This document shows positions 47,501-59,649 of a DNA stretch of 64,000 nucleotides, in pieces. Source of the DNA: Populus alba (taxonomy: Eukaryota > Streptophyta > Magnoliopsida > Malpighiales > Salicaceae); assembly GCF_005239225.2 (NCBI RefSeq), contig NC_133288.1, positions 16,436,169 to 16,500,168 on the forward strand, written 5' to 3'. How positions within the stretch are numbered: the stretch's first letter is position 1; every line of letters starts with the position of its first letter. A program made the translations under genes and the position numbers. The notes below the pieces were generated by a model, which saw nothing but the letters and a program-made list of their open reading frames with translations, had not been told where the DNA came from and ran no database searches.

Positions 47501-50500
47501 AATCTTCTTGACCCTGCTCCATTCAAGAGTCAATTGTAAATTTGAAAGGCAAACTCTTATGCTGACAAAATCAGATTGCCACAATGCAGGATTTATAATA
47601 TGTTTGGGAATGGAATGCAAACCGCGTTCCCTCAATTTTTTTTAAAAAAAATTGCTATTTTTTTTTTATATTTTTAAATCGTTTTGATATGATGATATCA
47701 AAAATAATTTTGTAAAAATAAAAAAAATATTATTTTGATGCATTTATAAGTGAAAAAGCATTTTGAATCGCAACTGCTACCACAATCTCAAACACACCCT
47801 CTTCCTGGTTCAACCAGCGGCAAAAGGTGAAGTAAATAGTTGGGGGAGCCAAATTAGAGTTATCATGAGATTTTATAAGTACTTAATAGATATTCTGAAA
47901 AAATTTTGGGGACCTATTAAATAATTTCTAGGGGATTAACATGAAAACATGCATAAAATCAAGGGACTATATTAATGTTTTCAACTTTTTTGGGGGGCAT
48001 GGCCCCCTCAAAGAAGCTTAACCACTGCCCCTGGGTTTAACCTATTTTGCAGGAAAATTATATCCACTCTAAGATGCTGAATCAGAGTTTTATGCAAAAT
48101 CAATGGGTTTTTGAGATGGAAAGTAGGTGAAAAAAGTACCAACTACTGTAAATCTTAAAGAGTCATGCGATTTATATCTAAAAATTAAATGAAAGGATAT
48201 TCTATCATATATCAAAATGCACATGATCCAATAATCCTCTCAGAATTCAAATTACATTACTTGAATTTTCTTGTATTAGGTAACTGCAAAATTAATTGCT
48301 GGAGGAAACAACAAATCATCTGAGAAATGTAACCTAAATTTGCAGAAGAAACAGCAGCAACTTAAAATAAACAAAAGATAGATTTGCATCAAAGTAATAT
48401 AGAAAAAACCAGGTGTCAAGTCCCACAGTTTTGTTAAAGTGACATGCATAACCAAGAATAAGACTGCCTACCTTTTTGTGGAGAAAAAAGAATAGCACAG
48501 AACTCCAATACTTAAACTTACCTGTTTTCCCCATTCATATGCCCGATCAAGAAGATATGAATATTCCAAATCTTCAAAGCATTTTTGTAATGAAGAGAGA
48601 GGCTCATTGAAGTAAACAGGAAGACAAACTTTGGTTAGGTCCTTCCCAATGTTATCCTTAATCATCGACCATAGACTCACACTTTTTTCTTTTTCAATTG
48701 GATCAGGTAACTTCTTACGACGCTTAATGTAAGGATAGTTTGATCCAACAGACCTAATCAAAGGATCAATGCCATCTTCTGATTCAAGAGCAAAAAACCC
48801 TTCATCATCTGAAGAGAATGATGATGGCCGAAAATCAGACTCATTACTTTTGAAAGAACCTGATGATAGAAAATCACGAGTATCAAAGAACGCATTCTCA
48901 TCATCATCTGTTTCTTCTTCTGCATCATCAACTCTTTCATTATTATCATCATCAGATTCACTGACACTTGCTTCTGAAAAAATAATAAAACGAGAATAAA
49001 ATTCCAAAGCATCCACAGGGCTAGGGAAGATGATAAATTAAAAAAAAAAAAAGACACAAACCAATTTCAAACATGATTAATACTAGAATTGAACCACCAT
49101 AATGATGAAAGAGGAAAATGAAAGGAAAAAACAAGCATTTCCACATTTAGATTTCATACAATACCAGCATTTACAATGTGTTGCAAAAAAATGAAAAAAG
49201 AGAGAACCCATTGTTACAAGTTGACTTGGCATAATACCATGATACAAGCAATCATTATGTTCATAAGAAAAACATGACAGCCAGACCAGGAGGCTAGATG
49301 CTAAATGCTACCAATTACAGCTTATGTTGTTCAGTTTAGGACGTAGAAATAATCCCAGATTCCAATTGATAATATCATGCCCTTCTGACAGAGGTTGTTG
49401 TGTCTTACAGGTTTTATTGTTAAGCAAATATTACTTTCAGTCAGATACGTGCCATAGAGTAGCTTGATGAGAAACATATACCAAACCAGTCTTCAGATCT
49501 TTAGTACTAAGGCATGATATTCTCATGACAACCTCGTTCATATTCAGGTAATCAAGAAATGCTGAGCTCATTTATGTGGTAATAAAAGAATATACTGGAC
49601 AACAACTGGAACTTATTGGCTGATTCTAAAAACCAATCAGGCATGGGCGCTTGGTATAAATCATAGTGGCTTACAAAATCAACTCTTTCTGTTAATTTCT
49701 TTTTATTGCAGAACTTACCACTAAACTTGTATTGTCTCAGAATAGAAGAAGATGTTGTGCCTTCATCGTTCAACTGCCTTCGGCTCTCATCAACTACTGT
49801 ATTCTCCAAGTCAACCTTTTCTGTCTACATAACACAATACAAAAGCAGTTCCCTGGTTAAACATGGAAATGTATAAGACGGATAACTGTGTAACAGAATC
49901 AGACATACATATTTAGTCTAAAAACTTTAATTGAAAGTAAACATGCATTCAAAATACTCACACATAATCATTACTGAAAAAAAATCATTGTGTAATAGAA
50001 CACTAGAATTTAAAATCATCATCCAATTCATCAAATAGAAACAAATATTCATATTGCATGCAAGGAAACAGAAAGCAAATCAGCAATTCAAGCATCAGAG
50101 AGGTGTATGCACCTCACAACTGTTTACATAGTAAGCATGGATCCTTATGGAAACAGTGGAATGATATTAAAAAAGAAAAAAGGATACGATGATATTGCCC
50201 ATATTAAGCAATCAGTCCTTAGCTTCAGATATAACATCAAATCTGTTAGATGCATAAAATGTTAAAAAACTCTCAAATCAAGTTCTAAGCACTTTGCAGT
50301 CTTACATTTAGGATAATAATCTCATGATGGGAGAGAAAACAACAAATATTGAAATTTGATCTCTCCTTCCTACCGCAATAGGTTGAGCAATTCTCTACCC
50401 CATACCTCCCAGTAAACAACAGAGTTAATGTGGGATTAAGGATAATGATCTCATGATGGGAGAGAAAACAACAAATATAGAACTTTGATCTCTCCTTCCT

Positions 50501-53500
50501 ACTGCAATAAGTTGAGAAATTCTCTACCCCATACCTCCCAGTAAACAACAGAGAAAATGTGGGATTTAGGATGATAATCTCATGATGGGAGAGAAAACAA
50601 CAAATATAGAACTTTGATCTCTCCTTCCTACTGCAATAAGTTGAGAAATTCTCTGCCCCGTACCTCCCAGTAAATAACAGAATGTGTGATCCAGCTTTTA
50701 TTTTTATTTTTCTCCTATAATCAGAGCAGTCCTTGCATGAAAATCTGCTATTTTTTGTAACCCGTAAAATTATTTAGCAAAGATACAAAAAGATGAAGCA
50801 GACTTGCTTTTCCAAAGGGGGATGTAGCATTTAAGTTTGTTCAAATTCAAGGAAATCTCTAATAGAACACAAAAAGGCCTGACAGAATCTAATGCAATAA
50901 AAAGCCTTTTCAAAATACGACAAGGTTAGACCTACAAAAATTAAAAATCCCATCACTGCAGATATATAATTTAGCAAGAAACATCGCAAATCCAATTATA
51001 AGACTTCAGAAATACTGGAAAGTTGCGCTACGATCCTCACTGAGTGGAAAATGAAAGCAATCCTTCAAAAATGTAACCTTAAATATAGATTTTGAAATCG
51101 TAAAAATCTTCCTAGCAGTCATCGTGAGTGAAATTTTCTGGTGGACTACAAGTTCCACCATAGGAAAACCAAGATCTGTTTGCTTGCAACACTCACCAGC
51201 TTCAATAGCATCTGCCATACAATGCGGAGTTTAGAAAAAAAAAAAAAGGTAGCATAAAAGTTGGACAGCTCCTTGAGAAAGTGAACTTAAGGATAATTTT
51301 TCTATAAGGCTGAGCGATGACGACAATAGTTAATTTGCAGGAGCCACTCCTGCAGACCACACTGCCAAACCCAAAACTTCAATAATATTTTCCTGAAGAA
51401 AAAGTTAAGTAATGATTGGCATGTATCTGTGTAGCAATACAAAATGCATACCCTGTGCACAAAGACTGCATGGATAAACAAGTCCCCAGCCTATGTTGTG
51501 CATGTATATTGTCAGAACTAAATAAATTGCTTAAAAACTCAGCTCAGTGGAAAGAAAAATCTCTAGACTGGACAAACTGACTCGGGTCAAATACCATAGC
51601 ACTTGGTGAAGACATTCTCATCACATGTATTTGCTTCTCGGACTTCCAAAACCAGTAAAAATGACACGATTACAAACACAATCTGCCCTGAGACAATCAC
51701 CTGATCCCCAAACATCACTGTTTCTTTTACCATTTTTAATGTTGTCAAAGCAACCATATTGAAATAACTTCCTAAAAACTTCTGCTGCTAAACTGAAAAT
51801 CTAATATACTAGTATTTTTTTTTTTTTTTTGAGACATTAATTACAGTCAGGTAAAAATAAGATGGTGGTCTCTAAAAGAACATATTGGCAAAGGTACCTC
51901 GTTACATTTGTGAAAAACAAATAGAAATTAACTTAAAAATATAAAATTTATTTTAAAATGTAACTATGGGCATCTATAAAAGTTAGAAATCATTAAGAGA
52001 CCCAAATTACATATATACAATAAAAACTAAAAAACAATTTGAACTATAAAATGCACATTCAAAAAGACAATACACTGGATGTATAAATCATGTTACAAAC
52101 AAATCAAACTCAATATAAATGGTTAGCATACATGACTTTGTACTCAGTAAAATATGTTCTCTGGAAAGGACTCTGCTACTAAGTAATTAATGGTGTACCT
52201 CGTTTCATTTTAACCATTATGGTAAGTTCACAGGCTGTGACCAAAAAGACACATGATGAGGTGACTTCTATTCTAACTGGTAGATTATAATGGAAAACCT
52301 GAACTATAAAAACAAGATTGTGTATGTAATTTCCAATCTAGCATTTTCACATTAAATCCTAACCAAATCTTTTTTCCAGAAGGAATAAAAAATAATTGAT
52401 TATTGCTTGAAACAATGCACAAAGGTTGAGAAATAAAAACTCTACAAATGAACTTCTATACAGAATAATCATGTAAAAGAATCAACAAAGTAAATCTCTA
52501 CATACCAACACAGACGCAAAAGAAATCCAAAAACACCCCCACCTTCTATAGGTAATTTACTTCTATAATCTAGAGAAATCAAATGGAATTTGCACAACTC
52601 TGCATGGTAGAAGAAACTGTAAAAGCAGAAGTTGAATTACGAATTTGAATGCCGTTTTCTTTTTCCACTTTTCAATACATGTACCTCTAAGTGGCGAAGT
52701 GTGTCAATGAGAAGCCTTTGCTTCTGCTTGAGCAGCACTATCTGGTTCTGCAGCGCGGCAAACTCACTCCTCATGATCTGCTCACTGTCCAGTATCAACT
52801 CCTCCCTCACTCCCTCTTCTTGAAGCCGCTGCCTGAGCTTCTCAGTTGAGACTGCCACACGGTCCAAAGGACCCATTAGTTCACTGTTAGACATACGAGG
52901 GAACATATCCTTCACAGCCTGCAATGCTTCCATCCATGCCAAGCGATCCTCACGTGTCTCTGCTCTCAGGTGCAGCCTCTTTGTGCCGGTAAATATTGAG
53001 AACCTCTTGTCATCTGATCTGCTCTCCCGGATCGAAGATACCTAACAACATCAATAAAAAATGATTCCTTAAAGGAAGAAACCATAAAATATATATATAT
53101 CATAGTCGCAATTTCTATTGAAAGTAAAATCCAGTAATCTAATACTAAACACCCAAAATTCCACTCAATTTTCATTGAAAGTGAGAATTTCCCAGTAAGA
53201 ATAATTGACAATTCAAATCCAAAAAGCAAATGATGATGATGATGATTATGATTAAGAAAAAAGTCATATATTAAAAGTTGATTGGATAACCAATGAAAAA
53301 CCTTAAGGTGAATTTCACCAACAGGCTTACGCCTATTCTGCGAATTCCCATTCTTAGGCCTAGAAATCCGTCTCATGGATTCTTCACCGATAACTTTGGA
53401 TCCTTTCTCAGTCTCTTGATTAACAAGAATCTTGTCAGGTCCGTGAATTTTATAATACGACAACACTCCATCTTGCAAAACAAACCATCTCGGCCGCCAG

Positions 53501-53853
53501 CCTTTCCCATAATTCACCCACTTATATAAAATCCCCGAAATTCCATTCCCTACTATATCATTTATCTTCACATCCAGTATAAGTGGTTGCTCCCTTGCAG
53601 ACGAAACTCTCTGGTGACTCATCCTATTATTTTTGATACAATCCGTTCCGTTATTGCTGCTGCAGTAGCTGGCGGTGCTTTGATTATGGTGGTGGTGATT
53701 TGAGAAATTACTAGTGTTGTTGTGGTTTTGGTTTTGGTTTTGTGGTTGAACGGTGGTTGATCCGGGATCCGGATTGGATCTGACGGTGACTGCCATGGAT
53801 AGATTCGCCGGTGAGTGATCGGACACGGTGGAGATGCAGCAAAGTGGGTGCAT
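44586..53853 (-). CDS. ORP1C: Oxysterol-binding protein-related protein with PH domain (plant ORP1 type)
   Basis: Ten coding exons: 53853-53302, 53041-52685, 49824-49719, 48973-48522, 47058-46903, 46185-46018, 45954-45814, 45544-45314, 45145-45032 and 44753-44586, all GT-AG. They total 2,445 bp and encode 814 aa. I chose the MHPLCC start because plant ORP1 proteins begin this way (from memory); an in-frame ATG lies six codons upstream. Residues ~104-230 form a PH domain ([20 protein letters not shown] ... AWMEAL). A coiled-coil-prone stretch follows, ending TEKVDLEN. An acidic tract with AFFDTRD (366-372) resembles an FFAT motif. The oxysterol-binding domain starts near 435, with the EKVSHHP fingerprint at exon join 5/6 (VSHHP 542-546). 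The family moves or senses sterols and phosphoinositides at membrane contacts. The exact ORP1 paralogue is uncertain. Confidence 0.95.
46545..46690 (-). mobile_element. Possible tRNA-derived SINE fragment in ORP intron 5
   Basis: The minus strand has GGGGGTTCAAATCCCCC, a perfect T-arm/B-box-like hairpin, preceded by sequence with a weak A-box. No cloverleaf can be completed, so it is not a tRNA gene. The 3' part runs to a T-rich end near 46545. No duplicate copy or target duplication was found. Confidence 0.35.
47603..47805. repeat. Family B AT-rich repeat, copy 9 (ORP intron 4)
   Basis: This is a full-length copy: gtttgggaatggaatgcaaa at the left, tgatatgatgatatcaaaaa in the centre, and aactgctaccacaatctcaa at the right. 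It sits inside an intron, so it is tolerated within a transcribed gene. Confidence 0.6.
50308..50690. repeat. Tandem repeat, three ~128-bp units (ORP intron 2)
   Basis: Units begin near 50308, 50436 and 50566. Each holds tctcatgatgggagagaaaa, gatctctccttcctac and tacctcccagtaaa in order. Units 2 and 3 are closer to each other than to unit 1. An 87-aa minus ORF runs through two units only because the unit is open in one frame. It is intronic and has no known domain. Confidence 0.85.
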
Positions 53854-54170
53854 GGGGAAACTTCTCAACACAAAACAACGGACACCCCGGCGATTATGGG
53901 AGAAATGGTGACTTGGCGGCGGCGGATGGTGGTGGAAGTGAGAAGAAGGCTATTATTATTCATGACGGTTATTTTTATCCAGAGAAAACCGGAGATTTTG
54001 TTACCAAAACGGCTGCAGAGAATGTCGATAAAAGGACGGTTATCATTTCGCAGGCAGTAAGGATTTCTAATCAAATGCTATAAATTTTGGAGAGAGAAAG
54101 CGACCGCCTATAAAAAACACTGGCCTTGAAGAAGCAACAAAAATCAGATGTGTGCACAAACGAAAGAAAT

Positions 54171-54179
54171 TTAAATATA
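54171..54179 (-). promoter_or_regulatory. Possible TATA-like element of the ORP gene
   Basis: The minus strand reads TATATTTAA about 320 bp upstream of the chosen start, leaving a leader of roughly 290 nt. It is weak evidence: AT-rich plant DNA gives such matches often. Confidence 0.25.
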
Positions 54180-54406
54180 AAGCGGTTGGTTACTGAATTA
54201 TGACTCCCCGACTCTTATTTTAGAATGGTCACGTTTCTATGCGGTAAGATGCAGGGGAAACAGGTAAAGGTCGCCGCCGGGGTGGACAGGTGGTGTTGTG
54301 AAGTATTCTATTTTGACAAGTGGAGTAAATGCACTGTGACACGTGTGGTGGGGTTGTTTGACGGGACTTGTAGAAGGAGAACGGGTTTGATACTTGGTTA
54401 TGAGAT

Positions 54407-54555
54407 AGCATTTTTAAAATTTTATTTTATAAAATATATTTTATTTAAAAATTTTATTAAAAATTTTTAATTATTTTTTAAAATTTATTTTTAATATAAT
54501 CATATCAAAATAATTAAAAAATATTAAAATTAAATCAATCTCAATTTTTCAAACC
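54407..54555. repeat. Family B AT-rich repeat, copy 10
   Basis: It has a ttttatttaaaaattttatt block and aatataatcatatcaaaata in the centre. It abuts copy 11. Confidence 0.45.
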
Positions 54556-54559
54556 CACG

Positions 54560-54740
54560 GCAATAGATTTTCAAAGTGTTTTTTATTTAAAAATGTATCA
54601 AAATAAAATTTTTTTATTTTTAAAAATTAACACTTCAAAATAATTTAAAAACACTAAAAAAATAATTTAAAGAAAAGAAAAAAAATAAAAATAAATATTT
54701 CTTTTCAAAAACGCTTTTAAAATAAAAAAACAAATAGGGC
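54560..54740. repeat. Family B AT-rich repeat, copy 11
   Basis: Begins agattttcaaagtgtttttt and continues atttaaaaatgtatcaaaat. It lies in the same direction as copy 10. Confidence 0.5.
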
Positions 54741-56277
54741 TTAAATAAGCAATTAACAACACAAAATTTTTATCACATGATTAGATAAATATATTAAATT
54801 TCTTTACTTTTATATAATTATTAAAGTATTATAAGAAATTTTAATTCTTTTAGAGTTACAGATAATACTTCAAGTTTTTCTAAAAAAAAATTAAGTAAAA
54901 AGAAAACTGAAATTTAATGTTCAAAAATCATATTATTCCATCCAAAAAATTGAAAATTATTAAATTTATACTGAATTGTAAAAAAATATTTTAGAGGTTT
55001 TTAATAGTTTTCCCATACAAGTCTTTTATTGTTTTTCAAATGAAAAAAAAATAAACAATACAATTTTTTTCCTTTTATATACAAGCATTTTTTTTTACCA
55101 ATGTGAAATATTTAAAATTATTTTTTATATTTTCATATTTAGTTAGTGATGTCAATTTAATTTTTATTATAAATCTGACATGAATATTTTTTAAGTAAAT
55201 AATATAACTTTTTCATGATAATTTTTAACTTGAATGAAATAAAAATAATATTTTACTATTAGATTATCACAAACATAAAATATGAATATGATTATTATAA
55301 AGTATAATTAATATAGTTGCATCGCTCTTTTTTTTTAAAAAAAAAAAACCCCTTATGAAAAAAAAAAAAAAAACAAATCTTCGTGGGCTTAACTTTTCTT
55401 ATTAAAGTTTAATTTTGTTAATGCTTGATTTTATAAGTTTTCATTTTTTTTTGTTTTTTTTTTTTTATTCTTATCAAGTCAATAATCACATTAAATTTAC
55501 TCAGACAGAATTTAATTTTTTTAACATTTCCTAACTTTTTTTTCAATAAAAAAATTGATTTGATCTATACTGTAGCACAAGTCAACGATAGTATTGCTAG
55601 AGAATAAACATTGGAGCTACGAGTGTGAACATCACAAAAGTCTTGGAAATTGGAGGAGAGATTGTGACGTCATCTGCACTTGCAAGGCATTATGTGAGCT
55701 CGTGCGTATGGATAGCTTCAGAATCAAGGAAAGAAAATCTGTGTGAGCCCAAAGTTGAAAGTCATACACTAGTTAGAAACCAAAGAACCTTCCTCGCCTG
55801 TGTTTTGCCCAATTCAGAGCAGAAAATTGTTCATGGACGCGTAGCATTATTCGGCCTTCAGATTCGCGGGTGACAGCACCAGCATCGAAGTTACTTTTCT
55901 GAAAGCTACATCTCCCTCAAAATCGAAATTGATTTTGTGGCCGATAAATGATTTGAGATCGAGATAACTTGTAGTTTATTTGTATATGGTAAGTTTAGAA
56001 GAACATTTTAAGGCTTCAAAATAATCATATGGTAATTCAGAATTGCATTGAATGAAAAACAAAATTAAAATCATGAACAATCTTCTAGACATTAAATTTA
56101 CATGAATGAGATAAAAAAAAGAAAAGAAGAAGAAGAAGAAGTTATATTTTGTTTTATTTTGAAACTCTATTCCTAAAATAAACAATGGGCATAAAATAGT
56201 CCCAATTTGATATTTAGGAGCTTCATAAGCCTTTGTTTTTTAAGCTAGCATCTTCGGTCAACAATCTTTTTAACTTA
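54741..56277. other. Intergenic interval with one unrecognised 82-aa ORF
   Basis: Mostly AT-rich. 55560-55940 is less AT-rich and holds an 82-aa plus ORF (55625-55873) with no known motif, signal peptide or splice partners. Repeat debris or a small unknown gene are both possible. A short (AAG)n run lies at 56125-56142. Confidence 0.35.
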
Positions 56278-56490
56278 AACCCTGTTTGTTTTTTATTTTA
56301 AAAATATTTTTGAAAAAAATTAAATTTTTTATTTTTTTAATTTTAAATTAATATTTTTTAATATTTTAGATCATTTTGATGTGATGATATCAAAAATAAT
56401 TTTTTTTTAAAAAAAATATTTTTTTATATTTTTTAAATAAAAAATATTTTAAAAATTAACCATAATCACAATTTTAAATATAATCTTAAT
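56278..56490. repeat. Family B AT-rich repeat, copy 12
   Basis: It has the centre tttgatgtgatgatatcaaa and the right side attaaccataatcacaattt. Confidence 0.5.
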
Positions 56491-57964
56491 ATTGAATGGG
56501 CTTGAGGCGATGAAATTTCCTCCTCCCCCTCGTAGCTAAAAAACGAATATAGACGGACTTGTCAAGAAAAATGAAAAGAAAAGGTCTTTCCTCCTCCTCC
56601 CCCTTCCTTTTCTTGTTCTTGTTCTTATTTTGAACCATACAGGGAAGACATGGTCTTTGTACTCTAATATATCATGTGCTTATTTCAAAGATTTATGACG
56701 TAAAAGAGAGCGAATAATAATGAAATTTATTACAACTCAAAACTTTTAAAAAAATAAATAAAATTATAACTATAAAAAAAAACACTTAAAATATTCAATA
56801 TTTATTTATCTAAGTCTCAATTTTTAAAGGATTATTACAACCCTTTATATAAAAAATTAAAAAACTTTATTAATATCAAAGAAGAAAATAAAAATAGAAA
56901 AATTATCTCATTCAAATAAAAAAAAATATAGAAAATATTAATAATACTTAATAAAAAATAAAAATAAAAATAAAAATAAAAATAAATTAACTAAGAAATT
57001 ATTTATTTTTTAAAAAAAACTCATAATTTATTTCCCTGAGTTGGAAGGAACTTGTCATCAAATTCAAACCTCAATTATAAACTATCATTTACTATAAACA
57101 TCCTTTTATATGAGGTCCACCTCATCATAAATTCTTAAAATCTTTATGTAATTTGTCTTATTATAGATCCCACCACTAGAACTTTTAATAATAGCAAATA
57201 ATACAAACACAAACAACACACTATTTTCAAATTGTTTTTTTTTTCAAGGATTCCTTCGCCCTCCAACCAAAACTATTGAAAATCATTAGGTTCTATTACT
57301 AACTACTGCATACAAGAGCAAAGAATAACAAATTTATTATAAGTCAAAACTCTCAAAAGAAGAAGAAAAACATTATAAATGTTGAGAGACACCTAGAATA
57401 TTTAAATTTTATTTATCCAAATCTTTTATATACATAAAAAATAGAAATGAATAAGAAGATAAAAAAATTACTATCTTCAAATAGAAAAACTAGAAATATT
57501 AAATAGAAAAATAAAATAAAATCATCTAAAAAGATATATATTATTTTTTTATTAAAATCTCCTACATTGGCTCACTAATTGCATGCTTATCAGAAGGCTT
57601 ACGATAAGAGCTAGCCAGTGCAGGTGGTGTACACTCAATATACAGAAGGCGTGGTCAGCATGTGTGGCTCCGGTCCATTTATTTGGCTTAAGATTTTAAT
57701 GATTGCGTGGAAGAGATTTGAAGAATTTTCATTGGGTAGGTGTAGGAGCAACGGATGGGGAGTACAGTTCCCAGCAATCTCTCGGGACTAGGGCACGCTA
57801 TGTTAATAGTCAACGGTCAAGTGAACACTCCATGCGGTAGCAGAACCTTTCCTCCTGGTTTGTTGAATAACCAGAGCCAGGCCATTTGAAAATTGAAACA
57901 AGACATAAGTTGGAAAATGTCTAATTCTGTAAGCTGAATATTTTGCTGACTTGGTAAGGTCCAA
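56491..57964. other. Unassigned interval
   Basis: The first kilobase is AT-rich, with two similar stretches (56690-57040 and 57310-57560, both with ataataatgaaatttattac- or aataacaaatttattataag-like phrases then ccaaatctt) that may be a diverged duplication. 57570-57960 is less AT-rich and has no ORF or recognised element. Confidence 0.35.
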
Positions 57965-58125
57965 TTGTTTTTTTTTTTTTTTAATTCTAAATTTTATTTT
58001 GTTTTCAAATAAATTTTTTAGTATTTTTTTATAGTTTTAATATGATGATGTTAAAAATAAATTTTTTAAAAAATAAAATTTTATTTTAATATATTTTAAA
58101 TAAAAAATATTTTAAAATTCCATCA
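57965..58125. repeat. Family B AT-rich repeat, copy 13
   Basis: Long T run, then tttaatatgatgatgttaaa in the centre. The right end is degraded. Confidence 0.45.
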
Positions 58126-58429
58126 AAACTGGAAGGCTTGTTGTCCTTGTTATTATCGGAACGGAAGTGCATTACAATGTTCGATTGTCTTGGTAAGAAT
58201 ACTGTTACTGGTCTCTGTCAATTTTATCTGGCTCCCTTTGCTCTTCTTTCGAGCTTTGCAGCTATTCCTTCTACTTGTAGTGCCACCTGCCACTTAGCCA
58301 CCAAAACTATCTTTATATTCATTAATTAATCACGGAATGTGTACAACACTTGTTAAATCTTTCATTAAAAGTCGGCTGCCTTCTTCGAAGAAAGACTAAT
58401 CATTGATAGAAGGTTACTAATTTAGAGCC

Positions 58430-58600
58430 CGTGTGGAATTATATTTTTTTTAAAATTAATTTTTTATATATTTTTAATTATTTTAATATGTTGATTTTAA
58501 AAAATAATTTTAAAAAATAAAAAAAATCATTTTGATACATTTCAACATAAAAATACTTTGAAAAATAATTGTTACCAGACTCCTAAACAAGCTCTAATTA
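58430..58600. repeat. Family B AT-rich repeat, copy 14
   Basis: The left end is gagcccgtgtggaattatat. The right end is ataattgttaccagactcct. Confidence 0.5.
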
Positions 58601-58879
58601 CTCAAAAACATATATAACAATGTTGTAAAATGAAATTATAAAACTCAACTTTTATTCATCAAATTAATTGGAGTCTCTCATTGCTGAACGCTATTTATTA
58701 TTCTTTAGATAAAACAAGAACTAAGAAACTATAAAGGAGATACAATAAATTAAAAGTAGAATATTAAAGTAATGATTTTCTAATTAAATAAGAAACAACT
58801 AATTCTAGAAAAAATAATAATTGTGTCGTACATCATATCCATTAATTTTATATAATCACAAAAAGTTTATTACACTAAA

Positions 58880-59075
58880 AACATATTTATTTTTATGTTT
58901 TAAAAAATTTAAATTTTTGTATTATTTTTTTTACTTTAAATTAATATTTTTTTGTGTTATTAAATTGTATTGATATGTAAATATTAAAACTATTTTTTTA
59001 AAATAAAAATTTATTTTAATATAATTTAAAATAAAAAATATCTTAAAAATTAATCATTACAACAATTTAAAACGC
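58880..59075. repeat. Family B AT-rich repeat, copy 15
   Basis: Centre taaattgtattgatatgtaa and right side ttaatcattacaacaattta, both degraded. Confidence 0.45.
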
Positions 59076-59649
59076 AGTCCATCTGTAAAGAGTTTGGAAG
59101 GCGAAACTCTTACAATTTTAGCTGAGCTTCCCTCGGCGCCGACAAGAAGAAAAGAGTACTCGTGATTGACAGCACAGTGGTCATCAACAAGTTACGAGCT
59201 GTAAATTATTCGGCTGGGTTTGTCGATTGATGACCTGTCGGAAACTAGGGTTAGAAACGACGTTTTTGTTTTCGGAGTTGACATTTGCGGCTTCATGTAT
59301 ACTTCCTTTTTAGGAAATTCCACGTCCTCAGCACTATTTTCATGTTTTGTACGTCGAGGACAGATTACTGGTAGCAAAACAATTAAAAAAAATGTTTTTC
59401 TCTATATAATGGATGTTTTTTTCAGATATTTTGTTTAGTGGATGCATGCGGTGTGGCAAGGAATCTTTGCATAGATTTTTTTCAAGCGGAGGCTCAGCTT
59501 CTTCAGCTATTCTTTCTTTCAGCATGGTTGCTGGGTGGAAGACAGTCCATTTGACACCTTTTCTTCTTCCCTTTCCTTCTTTTTTTTCTTTTCCGTGAAT
59601 AGCACATTGGATGATCAAGGATGAGTTAATTATTAGTGAGTATGCTTTA
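59076..59649. other. Unassigned interval, less AT-rich
   Basis: ORFs of 61-92 aa lie on both strands over the same bases (59192-59618) and show no domain. I do not call a gene. Confidence 0.35.

Noticed and set aside
50285..50548. 87-aa minus ORF with an internal amino-acid repeat
   Set aside because: It is the translation of two units of an intronic tandem DNA repeat inside the ORP gene, with no start context, domain or splice link.
52632..54083. Plus-strand ORFs opposite ORP exons 1 and 2 and its leader
   Set aside because: Antisense shadows of ORP coding and upstream sequence without domains.
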